Shown piece after piece: positions 48,538 to 58,530 of a DNA stretch of 64,000 nucleotides. Below the pieces are notes generated by a model. The model was not told the origin of the DNA. It was given only the letters and a program-made list of their open reading frames with translations, and did not search any database. Position 1 is the first letter of the stretch; each line of letters starts with the position of its first letter. The translations under genes were made by a program, and so were the position numbers. Source of the DNA: Pieris napi (Eukaryota > Arthropoda > Insecta > Lepidoptera > Pieridae); the NCBI RefSeq assembly GCF_905475465.1, contig NC_062236.1, positions 5,156,001 through 5,220,000 of the forward strand. The letters run 5' to 3'.

Positions 48538-51500
48538 CTATAATGATATAAATATTAATGTTAAATATCTATAATTAGATAACGATACAGAAAAATAATA
48601 AATAATTACGGCATATGTACTTGTTAATTGATACATGAACACACATTGCCAGAAGGCTCGTGAGTGCGTTGCCAGCCTTTGAAAAATATATTCTCTCTCT
48701 TAAAATGTATTGTTGTGTATTGTAGTCATTGTAACTTAGCCTAATGAATTGTTATACAAAATGGGACACAAATGGAGTCGGAAGATTTTTTTTTTTAATG
48801 AAATATATCTTTTCCATTCATCTGCTTAAAAACCGCGTCGGTAAAGTAGGTCAACTACACTGAATCACTGAGTGCACTGGGGTCTTGAGTTCGATTTCCA
48901 GAAAAATAACAGAAACTTACCCAATGGAGGATTACAGGACTGCGTTTTAAGAAAAATCGTAATTTCTTAATAGTAATAGGTAAATAAAATAAAAGATTTA
49001 TGTAAATCTAAGGAAGTACGAGTACTTACTTGGTGTTGGTATACAAGGGACTTGATCTTTAATCGTGTCTATTTGCTTCACCACAGCCGCTTTCCTCGTA
49101 GCGATAACGTCCCCATAGTCGTAAGTAATTCCTAAAGTTGAAAACACCTTAGCAACTTCAGACGACGCCAACGAGTCGTAAAAATCTGGCGGCGTTTCTT
49201 TATTTGCCAAGAATTCAGCTCCATAGTAGTCGCTCGCAACTCCGGTGAAATTTCCAATTAATAGTTTGTAATCACCCATGCGTAAAGCTGCGTATCCATT
49301 ATCTCTATCTTCAACAGTAACCAACACTTCTTTTCTTCGAGATAGTTGTCCTCGTAATATTGAAGGCCATTGGTTAATTCCGTCAATCATTTCATCGAAC
49401 TTCTTTCTGCCAGCAGCTGCGAGTAATGTCGGCATCCAATCAGAAATATGCATAAGACCATCCCAAACGTTTGGTTTCAAGCCGGCATGCCAAATGAAGG
49501 CTGGAACTCTTACCCCTCCCTCCCTGGGAGTTTGTTTCCGGCCCCTAAAGGGCAAATTGACTCCCCAATTACTGTACATTCCTGTAGTGGGTGCACCATT
49601 ATCAGACACGAATACGATAAGTGTATTATGAAGAATGCCTTTATCAGCCAACGCCCGGACAAGTCGTCCCACACTGTAGTCAAGATGTCGCACAACCTCT
49701 GAAATGTCATATAGAATCAGACTGCAATCATTTAATGAAGTTGTCATACTTGAATATACTACGATTAGACTTTCTGCAAAAACATAATTATCTACACTAA
49801 TATTATAAAGACCAAAGATTTGATCGTTTGTTTCCATTGAATGGGCTCCAAAATTATTGGACTAATTTAAATAATTATTTCCACGGTTAGATAAACATAG
49901 GCCTTACCTGCATAAAGTCGTCTATCTGAGTTAGCAACGTGTCTGCTGCCAAGCTTTTTGTATAGAGGTGGTTGCAAAGCTCCGCCAGCATTACCCGCGT
50001 GTGGCGCACACGACGTATAGTGAAGAAAGAGTGGTGTGGACGAATTATGGCCAAATATAACTGAAATAGAATATAATTGTTTATTTACACTCAAGTATAT
50101 AGTATTTACAATTTTCGTAACTTACAAAGTAATAGTAGAAATAATTAAAAGTAGTTGTAAAATGAAAATCAAAACAAATTTAAAAAGTTTGGTCCCTGTG
50201 GCAGTGTACCTTTAACGCTGGCAGCATTTCCTCGCTGTAATATATTTAAATACCATAATTGTGGACTTTATTAAGCGAGCGGCGTGTTATAACTATATGA
50301 ATATCACAGATAAATGCGAATTTTAATGTAGGTACTAATACATTATAATTTAATGCAATGATAATATTACAAATACGATTTATTTTTTTATAAATATTTA
50401 AAATTTACAGACTAAACAGTGCAATAAGTCGATAGAAATAATCCTAAACTGCTTTATTTTCGTTTACGAATTGAATTTAAAACTGGTAAGTGTTATAAGG
50501 CAAAATATTAAAATGTTAATCCTAGTTAATACTGCTATTATCATATATTATCATTAAAAATTATAAAAAATATTAACTTTTTTACTTATTTGTTATTTAT
50601 TCTAGTTTTATTTACTATTAATTTTCTACACTTTTAGTCAGACATCGGAAATATAACAATTATGTACACAGCCGCTTTTATAATTGCTATATATTTTACA
50701 TTATCAATCTACGCTATTAATTTATTTCCAAAGCTGTTAATAAATTCGTTATTGTATTTTAGTGATTTATTAACTTGTTTACTTACTTTCAACAGCTCTA
50801 TCTGTTAGAGCGTCCACAACATATCGCTCTTCAGTTATTTGAGGTACATCGTTGTCGAATAAATCCAAACCAAACAAAAGTGTACCGTCAGGCCACTGAA
50901 AAGATATGATATTTACTATAAAAAACGTTCATGAAATATTGTTAATATGGCAATATTTACTTTACGAAATAATAGTTAGCGATAAATACTTTCGATACGT
51001 TTTAATACATCGGGTTAAAACATAAACGGTTGTGAAATTATTTTAGATAGTTTTTAATGATTCCGACTTTAAAAGTTATAAAATATATTGACTAGTCACC
51101 TGCTCCACATTATGGTGTGTCAAATAATCGATGAATCCTCCGCGCAGTCCATAATGGCTATCATAACCTCGATACTGTGGCAAAAATTGTTTGCTCGCCA
51201 TTCCAAGATGCCATTTCCCAACCAAATGCGTCTTATAACCTATATCCTTCAAATGAGCCGGCAACAGCTTTTCAGTCAGTGGAATACCTCGATCTTCTGA
51301 GTTGTACAAAGGAAAACCCTGCATTCCTGAAACATACGCTTTCAAAATAATTTTCTGCTATGTTGTTGATAAAAATAAACTATTTAGCGTTAACCAGGTA
51401 CAAAGGCAAAGAAGAAATTCTTTAATCGTCTTCTTCTTCTTAAAGTGCCTCTCCACTACTGGAGGTTGGCGGTCAGCTCGTCAAACTCCTTCTTATTTTT

Positions 51501-54500
51501 CGCCAAGCGCATCAGCTGTTCTACGCTGGCCACTCCCGTCCATTCTCTAATATTGCGGAGCCACGACTTCCTCCTTCTGCCAGCGCGTCTTTTCCCCTCG
51601 ACCTTGCTCATCATGATTACTTGAAGAAGTCGGTACCGTTCGTGTCGAAACACATGTCCCAAGTAACTTATCTTCTTCTTTTTAATGTTCAACGTGAGTT
51701 CTCGGGATCGTTTGACGCGCCGTAGAACTTCTTCGTTCGTGACTCTATGGACCCAGCTTATCCTCAGCATTCTTCGGTAACACCACATTTCAAAGGCGTC
51801 AAGTTTCTTAATGGTTGCCTCCTTCAAGGTCCAAGCCTCGCAACCATACATTAAAACTGGCCAGATGTAACATTGAAGCATCCTACTTCGGAGGTGCAGA
51901 GTTCTTTAATCGTAGTTGTATGTTTTAATAACCCTTTAAATGTAGATTATTGCTGTGTTTTATATTTCCATAATTTATAACAAATTCAATGTTTGAATTA
52001 AATATGACTTTGCACAGGCGAGAAACCGATTGATCGCTGGGGCTTATTTTTATTTACCTCTGTGCCTAAGAGTACCTGAATTAGGGAAAATACTTTAATG
52101 CCGGCAACGCACTTGCGAGCCTTTTGGTAGTATGTGTCCATGGGCGGTGGTATACACTTAACATCAGATGAGCCTCTTGCCCGTTTGCCCCCTATACTAT
52201 AAAAAAAGACTCAAACACAGATGTCGTCTTAGAAATTAAAACAGACGTAGACAGTCTGCCGTATATGTGAGGTTGTAGGGACTTTATGCGTAGGCTTTCA
52301 TGATTAATATTTAACATACCAGTTCTCATGGGGTATTTTCCTGTGAGTAGCGCGGTCCTAGCAGGTGTACATATTGCTTCGCTGTAGTACTGCTTTAAAA
52401 TTGTACCACGAGTGGCGAGAGCGTCAAGGTTAGGTGTGGAGATTTGGTCCGAGCCGTGATATGAAACATCGTTGTGGCCCTAAAATAGAAGAAGTAGTGA
52501 AAGGCGTGTACGGATACAATGTTAACTGTGGTACGTTTGCAATGATAAACAATAAATGTATGTAAACTGAACACGTCATTTAGTCCGGAAACTAAGTATA
52601 TTTTAATTTAAAATTTACTTGAATTTGTCCTCACAAACATTCTATACTATATTATAGTATTAATTATAGATGAAAAGTTTCTTTTTCTGAATTTTATCAC
52701 CAATAAACTACCTACAAGACTAATTTCAAAAATTCTTTTGAACATAATGTAGTACAGAGTAACGTGGTCTATATTTATTTCCAAAATATTTGAAAATAAT
52801 TTTTAATTAATATTTATTTTGAATGCCCTCGGGATAGGACATTATAATACATACTTTAATATTATCATTAACATCTATCTAATTATCAACAGAAGTGACA
52901 TTATAGGAAAATAATTCCTAAGGCGTGGGTTTTGAAGTCTAAATGTGTTTTTTTTTTCAGAACTTATTTTATAAAATGTAACACATACATACGTCTAAGC
53001 CAAATTTACGATTTAATTGATAACTATTACTATGTACCTACGTTAAGAATAATTTAAATACTTTTCACATATTATATATATTAGCTAGATAACAACTTTA
53101 TAAGATATAACACGATAATCCATTTAAATTATATAAAAATGCACTTTTTAGTTTAGTCTATGCGAGTCAAGCTGTTTGTACGCCCATTGCAAGAGCGTTT
53201 GCTAACTAGGCATTTTACCTTAATATGTGTAAAGGGACCAGTTATTAATTGGTAATTTGTTAATTGGTTCATAATTTTTGAAGTTGTACTTCTTTAGGCG
53301 CGTTATGAAAAATTGATGAGAGTGAAATTTTACGATGCGCGCGCATCTGTGACACAAAATTGGGAGTGTGATATAGCGTGCGCGAGCGAGATGGGAATAA
53401 GACAATCTACAAGTAAAAAGAAATAGAATATGCGTGAAGCTAACTTCACGCATATTCTATTTCTTAGCTTAGCAGCTTAACAAGACATTTACCTTTTAAA
53501 CAGACAATGACATTTACCTTTTAAACAAATAAAGGAGTTTTAATTATTGTTTCAAATTAATAGATTATATACCTAGTTATTTTCATTATACAAGTGCGAA
53601 TTTTATATGTGCGTCTGAATTATAATCAGAAGTGATTTAAATTGAATATTTAAATCAATACTAATTAATATTATTCTACGACCCTATATATCAATAATTG
53701 AGAACAAAGATTTAAGCATTCGACTAATAAGGAGAAAATGAAGGCTTGGAGCGATATAACAGAGAAGTAAACATTTTAATAAGTACCTGCATCTCAAAAA
53801 AATGACCACATTATTTAATCAAAACATGTAATTTTTCAGATTTAATCTAGCAAATATAAGGACAAGAGATAAAAAACAGTTGATGAATCAGTGGAAGTGC
53901 ACTAAATTGAATAAAAAAAAAGAGTTGTCATCTTATCGCCGTGAAACATCAAAAACTGGAGGCGGAACAAAGCCACCATCACCTTCTCCAGACACAATGG
54001 ATATGGCAGAGATGATACCGCAACGGTTTGAAGTAGATTTCAATGAATTTGATTGTGATGGTGTCGAGGTAGGAATGTTAATTATAAATATGATGTATGG
54101 TGATGTTCAAGGTTCAACCTTTCAAGCATAGGCATATGCTCACAACAGTACTTTATTCCCCTACAGGGTAGTTAGAGATATTGTAATACCTCAAAACATC
54201 CATGTTGCACTTGTAGTACCGAAACTCTGTCCAGCCAGAAGTGAGCCCATTCCCACTTATAATGGACAGTGGGTATAATACACCTTAATACCTCAGTGCG
54301 AACCACTCACCATGATACTTAAATTAATAGATGTTATTTATATATTTCAGGATATTACAAATAAAATCATTTCGGAAACAATTGATATCCCAAAAGCAAA
54401 TAAAGCCAACAATGACAAGGTAATAAATCAGTTTTGACATAACTTGAATACTAAAAAAGCCAAACAAAGGTGTGCACAATAGTGACAACATAACTTAACA

Positions 54501-57500
54501 ATTTCATTATTTTGTAGGATTAAAGAAAGGTTAAAGAAAATCATGTCGAACTGAACAACAAGAATCCCCAAACAACTCCAAAGAAACCTACAAGGAAGAC
54601 ACCGGTATTATATTTAAATTATCTCTATCTCTAAATAGAATAAAAGAAAGTTGCTATCCAGGTCTGTAGCATGTGCTACAAATTATATTATTAACACATT
54701 TATATAATTATAATAATATAAATGTGTTAAAAATTTTATAATATGAATTTAAAAAAAAAATAAGTTTTGCATGGGCAGAGCTTAGATTAATATTCTCTTA
54801 TATGTTGCAGAAAGCAAGTAGTAGTTTTAGTTTTGGAGAAGCCTCGTAGATGCACAACCAAGTAATGATTAATTTAAAATTACAAACCGAAATTCTGATG
54901 AAGACATTAGAGTCACTTAAAAACAAATAGTATAATAAAATAAAAATGTTTTAAAGATTAATAGTGTTTTATTTGTTTAAATAACTTAATTTTTAAAACA
55001 AACTAAATTAAGAACTATCAAAGTTAAAACTTTTCATCAATAAATATGGCTCTCACTGCTGCTCCACGCAGTGTATTTTGAGATGAGGGCACTGTTGGTA
55101 GTGAGGGCAGGGTCTCTTCATCATCATCAGAGATAGGTTCCTCTTTTAAATCAATTGCTATATTGTGCAATACTGCACAAAGCTACAACATACATCTTAG
55201 TGTTTGGAAGAGATGTTCTAAATATAATAATATATACTTTTAACTTAATAGAATTTATGTTACACTTAATGTAAGAGAATAATAATAAATATTTATTTAT
55301 TTAATTTTTCAAATGTAAACTGAACTTTATTGACTTTAATGACTCCTTTTCCAGTCTTTGATTATTTAATTGTAATTAATTATTTGCATGCAATCAAAAA
55401 CTATTATAATAATGCAAAAGAAGTATAACTTCTTACGCGCGTACAAAAGTACACGCACCCTTTTTTTTTTAATTACTCAAAGGTATCTATAATATAAAAA
55501 TTAATCGCAAAATGTGTTTGTTGGTTAAAGCGCATAACTCAACAACGCCTGGACCAATTTGGCCAATTCTTTTTTTACAATATTCCTTGAAGTACGAGGA
55601 TGGTTCTTACAAACGAACGTAGAATATTTTATTTTTTATATATACAATATTATTTATTATATAACATAATATTTATTCAGCCCTATATCAAGAAAGCAGG
55701 TATAAACATGACTGCTTGACTTTTTTTTAACAAAAAAATGAGTTGAAAATTTAAATTCTTCGATCTTATGTTACAATCAAATTTCGTGGTAATTAGAATA
55801 TAGAGAATCCATCACAAAGCACAATACCCTCTGATATCTTTACTTTCAAGTTTAGATCTGAAACTAATTTGTTTCCCTAAATGGTCCAATAGTCATATTT
55901 GCAAGACTTGCATTTTATAAGCAATTTTTAGTTTTATCATAGACTGTTATTTAACTTGCGGAATATTTACGTGCATATAAGATTATTTTTTTGCATTTTT
56001 TGAATATCAATTGTCATGTATTAAATTTTTTATTACATTCTATAATTGACGTTCTGCTAATAAAAATAGTTTTACCAATAAGTAAAACCCGAGTTTTAGC
56101 ATATATTTTGCAAAATACTTCGAAATAAAGAAAAGGCACTAGGTACGCTATTATGCTATAATTCCTATCATTATTGTTTCGTCACTAGATATACATATAT
56201 TATACAATCAACATTTATAATTAACTAACACTATTTCTACTTTTTTTTTCTTTTACTGAGTGTCAGTTTTAAGACAATACTACTGGAACGAGTTTTACAC
56301 AATTGTCTATTTTGCTGATAGTACCAAAAGTGGTAATTTAATAAGTTAAAACTCTTAAGAGAGTCGTCTATTTGTTTTTATTTCTTAAACAAAAGTGGTT
56401 TTAAATATGTAAAGTAATGATTATCGTGAATTAATAACATTATGTAATTTATTATATCATTAAAATAATAAAATGCATTATAATCTTGATAAAATATTGT
56501 AAAAGATTAAGCTATAAAGGGCTTAAAATTATTGTAAGCTTATTCACGCTATTATATAAAATTAATACCTAATATTTTTATGCGAGATAATATTTCGTAG
56601 AAGTAGTAGTAATTTCGCCATACCATTTAATTTTTTTTACCAATTTCTATCTATGTGCGCAAAAATTTGCTCGTACGGTTAAGGAACACGTTTTAGAACC
56701 AAAATCGCAGAGGCCAGATCTCCTACAATCTGAGACCAACCCATATTTGGGTTTGTTGTATTAATATTATTTACAACCAATATTTCCTTCAGTCTTCCGT
56801 ATATTTTCCCAGCCGCAATATTTCATCACGATATAATAGTTTAATAAGAAAATAAATCCCATGTTACTTACCATATCATCAGCCATTATAAAAAGTATAT
56901 GTGGTGGGCTAACATCGTTCGCTGACACCGATATAATCCCCAAAATCAGCCACCATTGCCTGCAAACTCACATTATTTAATAAAAAACATAACCCAAGTA
57001 ATGTCTGACGTATGAACTTTATTTACATTTCCTATACTGTTATTTGTTTAGTAGGTAATAATTATTATGAAGATGACGACATCTACGTAATCTTAATCGG
57101 TTAAAGTAAAAACCTTTTTAACTAGATCACATTGCTTTCTTTTTAAAGATAATGAGAGTGTATGGATAAGAGAGTGAGAGTGATATCTTTAATTAACATA
57201 CATATAAATTACTTTGGAATACAATACGATTGCAGATTCGTGTATTTAACATATTAATTAAATAGATAATTGAAACTGTATGGTTTGATACATACTGTTT
57301 ACAAGAACAAGTGAAGCATGATTTAAATTTGTTTAGACTGACAGAATACAATCAAGTATTCTGCCAGTCCAAACGTTGGCCTTTACTTATGAGCACTGAA
57401 TTAGGATAGAATAAAAATAAAAAGCCAATAAAATAATATTAAAAAGTCTAGGATTACTAATTTATACAATTATTAAAACAGGTGTTATCAGTTAACTAGG

Positions 57501-57870
57501 ATTCAGTGGTCATTTACATGAAGTCCAAGGCTTTGAAACTAAATTACAACCCATTGTTTCTCTGTTTCGTAATTGAATACAGTTAAACCCTGTTAATTAG
57601 ATATGACTATGATATGATATGTTACTCTTACCCAAGGAATTATCTATATTCAAATATATTTTTTTAATTTAATGAAATTGAAAAACTATAAAAACTATTT
57701 TATTTTTTTATTTAATTTAAATCTCACCAATGTCAGTATTACTTTCGTATATTATTACTTTATTTCTTAGCTTAAAAAATTTAGATATTAATAATTCCAA
57801 ACGACCTGTTATTTGAAAATTATTAATATTAAAACAAGAATACTCACCAAAGTAATGTTTGAATTAACAT
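48305..57870 (-). CDS. Arylsulfatase B-like sulfatase, copy 1 (eight exons, 553 aa)
   Basis: Arylsulfatase B-type enzymes hydrolyse sulfate esters of glycosaminoglycans or related sugars in lysosomes or outside the cell. Exons are 57848-57870, 56872-56959, 52320-52479, 51100-51326, 50787-50895, 49908-50060, 49030-49698 and 48305-48537. All have GT..AG junctions, and the phases join without a stop to give 553 residues, normal for the family. A signal peptide (MLIQTLLWQWWLILG.., about residues 1-21) is followed by HILFIMADDM with metal ligands D35 and D36. CTPAR at 74-78 carries the Cys that is converted to formylglycine. GKWHLG has K128 and H130, APHAG has H223, SDNG has D286 and N287, and RGRK ends in K308. 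All expected active-site residues are present, so an active enzyme is likely. It lies downstream of a near-identical copy. Confidence 0.92.
48646..48682 (-). repeat. Fragment of the lepidopteran dispersed tail
   Basis: CCAGAAGGCTCGTGAGTGCG is the reverse complement of the repeat seen in full at 52100-52208. It is also present in copy 2 (60855-60940), so it was inserted before the duplication. It lies in the last intron. Confidence 0.6.
49030..49698 (-). CDS. Arylsulfatase copy 1, exon 7 (catalytic core)
   Basis: A 669-nt exon between acceptor ATTTCAG and donor A|GTAAGT. It carries DNGAPTTG (metal ligands), NLPFRGRK (sulfate-binding Lys), EGGVRVPAFIWHAG, HISDWMPTLLAAAG and the GDYKLLIGNFTG segment. 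Copy 2 has the same length and few changes. The plus-strand frames over this exon are antisense shadows. Confidence 0.93.
49908..50060 (-). CDS. Arylsulfatase copy 1, exon 6
   Basis: A 153-nt exon encoding IFGHNSSTPLFLHYTSCAPH and on to RRLYA. It includes the catalytic-site His in APHAG. Acceptor TATTTCAG, donor CAG|GTAAGG. Confidence 0.92.
50073..50238 (-). repeat. LINE 3' tail inserted only in copy 1
   Basis: About 167 bases in intron 5 are absent from copy 2, where the flanks join directly (GAATATATTTAAAATACC). The insert holds GCGAGGAAATGCTGCCAGCG and GGTACACTGCCACAGGGACC (minus strand), matching 27950-28020. AATATA on both sides is a candidate target duplication. Confidence 0.75.
50787..50895 (-). 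CDS. Arylsulfatase copy 1, exon 5
   Basis: A 109-nt exon encoding WPDGTLLFGLDLFDNDVPQI and on to ALTDRAVE. Acceptor CTTTTCAG, donor A|GTAAGT. Copy 2 differs by G for W at its start and a few other residues. Confidence 0.9.
51100..51326 (-). CDS. Arylsulfatase copy 1, exon 4
   Basis: A 227-nt exon completing RTG and encoding MQGFPLYNSEDRGIPLTEKL, then VGKWHLGM (catalytic Lys and His) and RGYDSHYGLRGGFIDYLTHH. Acceptor TGTTTCAG, donor CAG|GTGACT. Confidence 0.92.
51430..51901 (-). mobile_element. 5'-truncated RTE-type LINE in intron 3 of copy 1
   Basis: A 472-bp insertion flanked by a perfect 12-bp duplication, TTCTTTAATCGT (51418-51429 and 51902-51913). Copy 2 has one version of the site (about 63391-63405). 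The minus-strand frame gives YIWPVLMYGCEAWTLKEATI, then KLDAFEMWCYRRMLRISWVH and a GRRRKSWLRNIREW tail, the C-terminal region of RTE/BovB-like reverse transcriptases. The 3' end is a short (GAA)n-type repeat, usual for RTE. The 141-residue frame is almost uninterrupted, so the insertion is young. Confidence 0.88.
52100..52208 (+). repeat. Lepidopteran dispersed retroelement tail
   Basis: CCGGCAACGCACTTGCGAGC, then a GTCCATGGGCGGTGGTAT block, AACATCAGATGAGCCTCTTG and CCCGTTTGCCCCC, ending in an A run. A shortened remnant (AGCATCAGATCCTGCCCGTT) sits at the matching place in copy 2 near 63510, so insertion preceded the duplication and copy 2 later lost most of it. Confidence 0.7.
52320..52479 (-). 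CDS. Arylsulfatase copy 1, exon 3 (active-site cysteine)
   Basis: A 160-nt exon encoding GHNDVSYHGSDQISTPNLDA, then EAICTPARTALLTGKYPMRT. CTPAR fits the sulfatase signature C-x-(P/A)-x-R whose Cys becomes formylglycine. Acceptor ATTTTAG, donor G|GTATGT. Confidence 0.93.
53280..53466. mobile_element. Unnamed dispersed element ending in a perfect hairpin
   Basis: It starts GAAGTTGTACTTCTTTAGGC, followed by GCGCGC-rich sequence, and finishes with a 22-bp perfect inverted repeat (53418-53439 and 53444-53465; arm AAGAAATAGAATATGCGTGA..) around a CTAA loop. The GAAGT..ACTTCTTT start is shared with 26077 and, inverted, with 55417. No coding frame. Confidence 0.55.
53480..53530. repeat. Short tandem duplication
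   Basis: GACATTTACCTTTTAAACA occurs twice in a row, at about 53483 and 53509, immediately after the hairpin element. Confidence 0.7.
53680..54849 (+). pseudogene. MADF/Myb-SANT-like gene of a Harbinger element
   Basis: A damaged first exon gives TNKEKMKAWSDITEK before a stop (53723-53770). A splice-consistent frame follows. Exon 53840-54068 has RDKKQLMNQWKCTKLNKKKE and ETSKTGGGTKPPSPSP, the KTGGG linker typical of Harbinger Myb-like proteins. Exon 54351-54419 has DITNKIISETIDIPKANKAN. A likely exon 54540-54604 and last exon 54811-54849 (KASSSFSFGEAS, stop) complete it. It runs opposite to the host sulfatase gene, in its second intron. The Myb helices themselves look frameshifted, so it is probably dead. 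Confidence 0.7.
55024..55182 (-). pseudogene. Last exon of a HARBI1-like transposase
   Basis: An acceptor ATGTTGTAG precedes LCAVLHNIAIDLKEEPISDD, which ends with RGAAVRAIFIDEKF and TAA at 55024-55026. The LHNI box and the RG..VR..FI...F ending are those of HARBI1-type transposases. It faces the Myb-like gene at 53680-54849, the usual convergent layout of these elements. The rest of the transposase is missing to the right. Confidence 0.7.
55417..55460 (-). repeat. Terminal module of the 26-kb-type inverted-repeat family
   Basis: AAAGAAGTATAACTTC followed by TTACGCGCGTAC and GTACACGCAC parallels 26541-26590 and is the inverse of the 53280 start. Only this module is recognisable. Confidence 0.5.
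55487..55640 (+). repeat. Helitron-like 5' fragment
   Basis: TATAAAAATTAATCGCAAAA, then a GGTTAAAGCGCATAACTCAA block and CGCCTGGACCAATTTGGCCA resemble the 5' body of lepidopteran Helitrons (compare CTGGACCGATTT at 41015-41237). No CTAG terminus was found nearby. Confidence 0.5.
55641..56871. other. Intron 2 of arylsulfatase copy 1, remainder
   Basis: AT-rich sequence. A decayed SINE body is visible at 56655-56745 (TTTGCTCGTACGGTTAAGGA and then GAGGCCAGATCTCC). Nothing else was recognised. Confidence 0.5.
56872..56959 (-). CDS. Arylsulfatase copy 1, exon 2 (signal peptide end, ADDM)
   Basis: An 88-nt exon encoding QWWLILGIISVSANDVSPPH and then ILFIMADDM. It has no in-frame ATG before a stop, so it must be joined to an upstream exon; acceptor TTTGCAG and donor ATG|GTAAGT support this. 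D35 and D36 are metal ligands. Confidence 0.88.
56960..57847 (-). other. Intron 1 of arylsulfatase copy 1
   Basis: An 888-base AT-rich intron, GTGAGT donor and TTTGCAG acceptor. No element recognised. Confidence 0.7.
57848..57870 (-). CDS. Arylsulfatase copy 1, exon 1 (start codon)
   Basis: A 23-nt coding piece, ATG plus LIQTLL and two bases of a Trp codon, followed by GTGAGTAT. Joining it to exon 2 gives MLIQTLLWQWWLILG, a convincing signal peptide, in the right phase. It is chosen because no other nearby ATG with a donor fits; it is the least certain exon. Confidence 0.72.
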
Positions 57871-58102
57871 GTTTCCTTTATCTAATAATGACACATAATT
57901 ACAAAAACCCAATTTATTTTGCCGATAATTTCAAGACCGGCTTGCTCAGCAGTTGAACGGATACAAAATAATGGATAAGGAAAGCAGTAAGGAAAGGAAA
58001 GATCCTATACAATCGCAAAATTATTATGATTAAATTAATATACGCTATTGTTATTAGACTCTCTATAAAAATATAAATTCTTAAATAAGTTGGCGATAGT
58101 TT

Positions 58103-58530
58103 TCGCCTGGAAAAAGTTTTGGTCCCTGAAGGAAATCTTAAAAGGGCAATTTCCACTTCACCTAAAGAAAATTGTTTGGACACTTGTATCTTACCTTATC
58201 TACGTACGGCTGCCAAACATGGACATACAACACAAACATAAAAACGGAACTATTGGCATGCCAGAAGGCAGAAGCCAGAAGTGGCAAGAGCGGGGCATAT
58301 AGCAAGATACACAGATAAAATGTGGACTTTAAATAAAACTATATGGGAAGGACCAAAGGGAAGAAGGAGAAGAGGGCGCCCCAAAAAAGGTAGATAGAAG
58401 AAATAGAAGCGGTAGAGGGAAGCGAATGCAGAAAGAAAGCCGGACAGAGTCAGTTGGAAAAAGCTGGAGAAGCCCTTTACCCGTGAAGGGGTTCCGATCG
58501 ACGGTACTGAAGGTTAGCAACCTTATAATA
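58103..58530 (+). mobile_element. Non-LTR retrotransposon fragment at the duplication boundary
   Basis: Frames give KKFWSLKEILKGQF, then after breaks a GHMARYTDKMWTLNK segment, GPKGRRRRGRPKK and an EEIEAVEG tail, the C-terminus of the same LINE family as 37775-38632. The DNA match to 38508-38610 is close (GGAAATCTTAAAAGGGCAAT shared). Its right edge coincides with the start of the duplicated block at 58531. Confidence 0.75.

Noticed and set aside
49278..49702. Plus-strand frames of 117 and 84 codons opposite arylsulfatase exon 7, repeated at 61538-61962
   Set aside because: They are antisense shadows of the sulfatase exon. They recur because the exon is duplicated, not because they are conserved genes.
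51302..51550. 82-codon plus-strand frame crossing exon 4 and the RTE insertion
   Set aside because: It spans an exon, an intron and a mobile element on the opposite strand, so it is chance.
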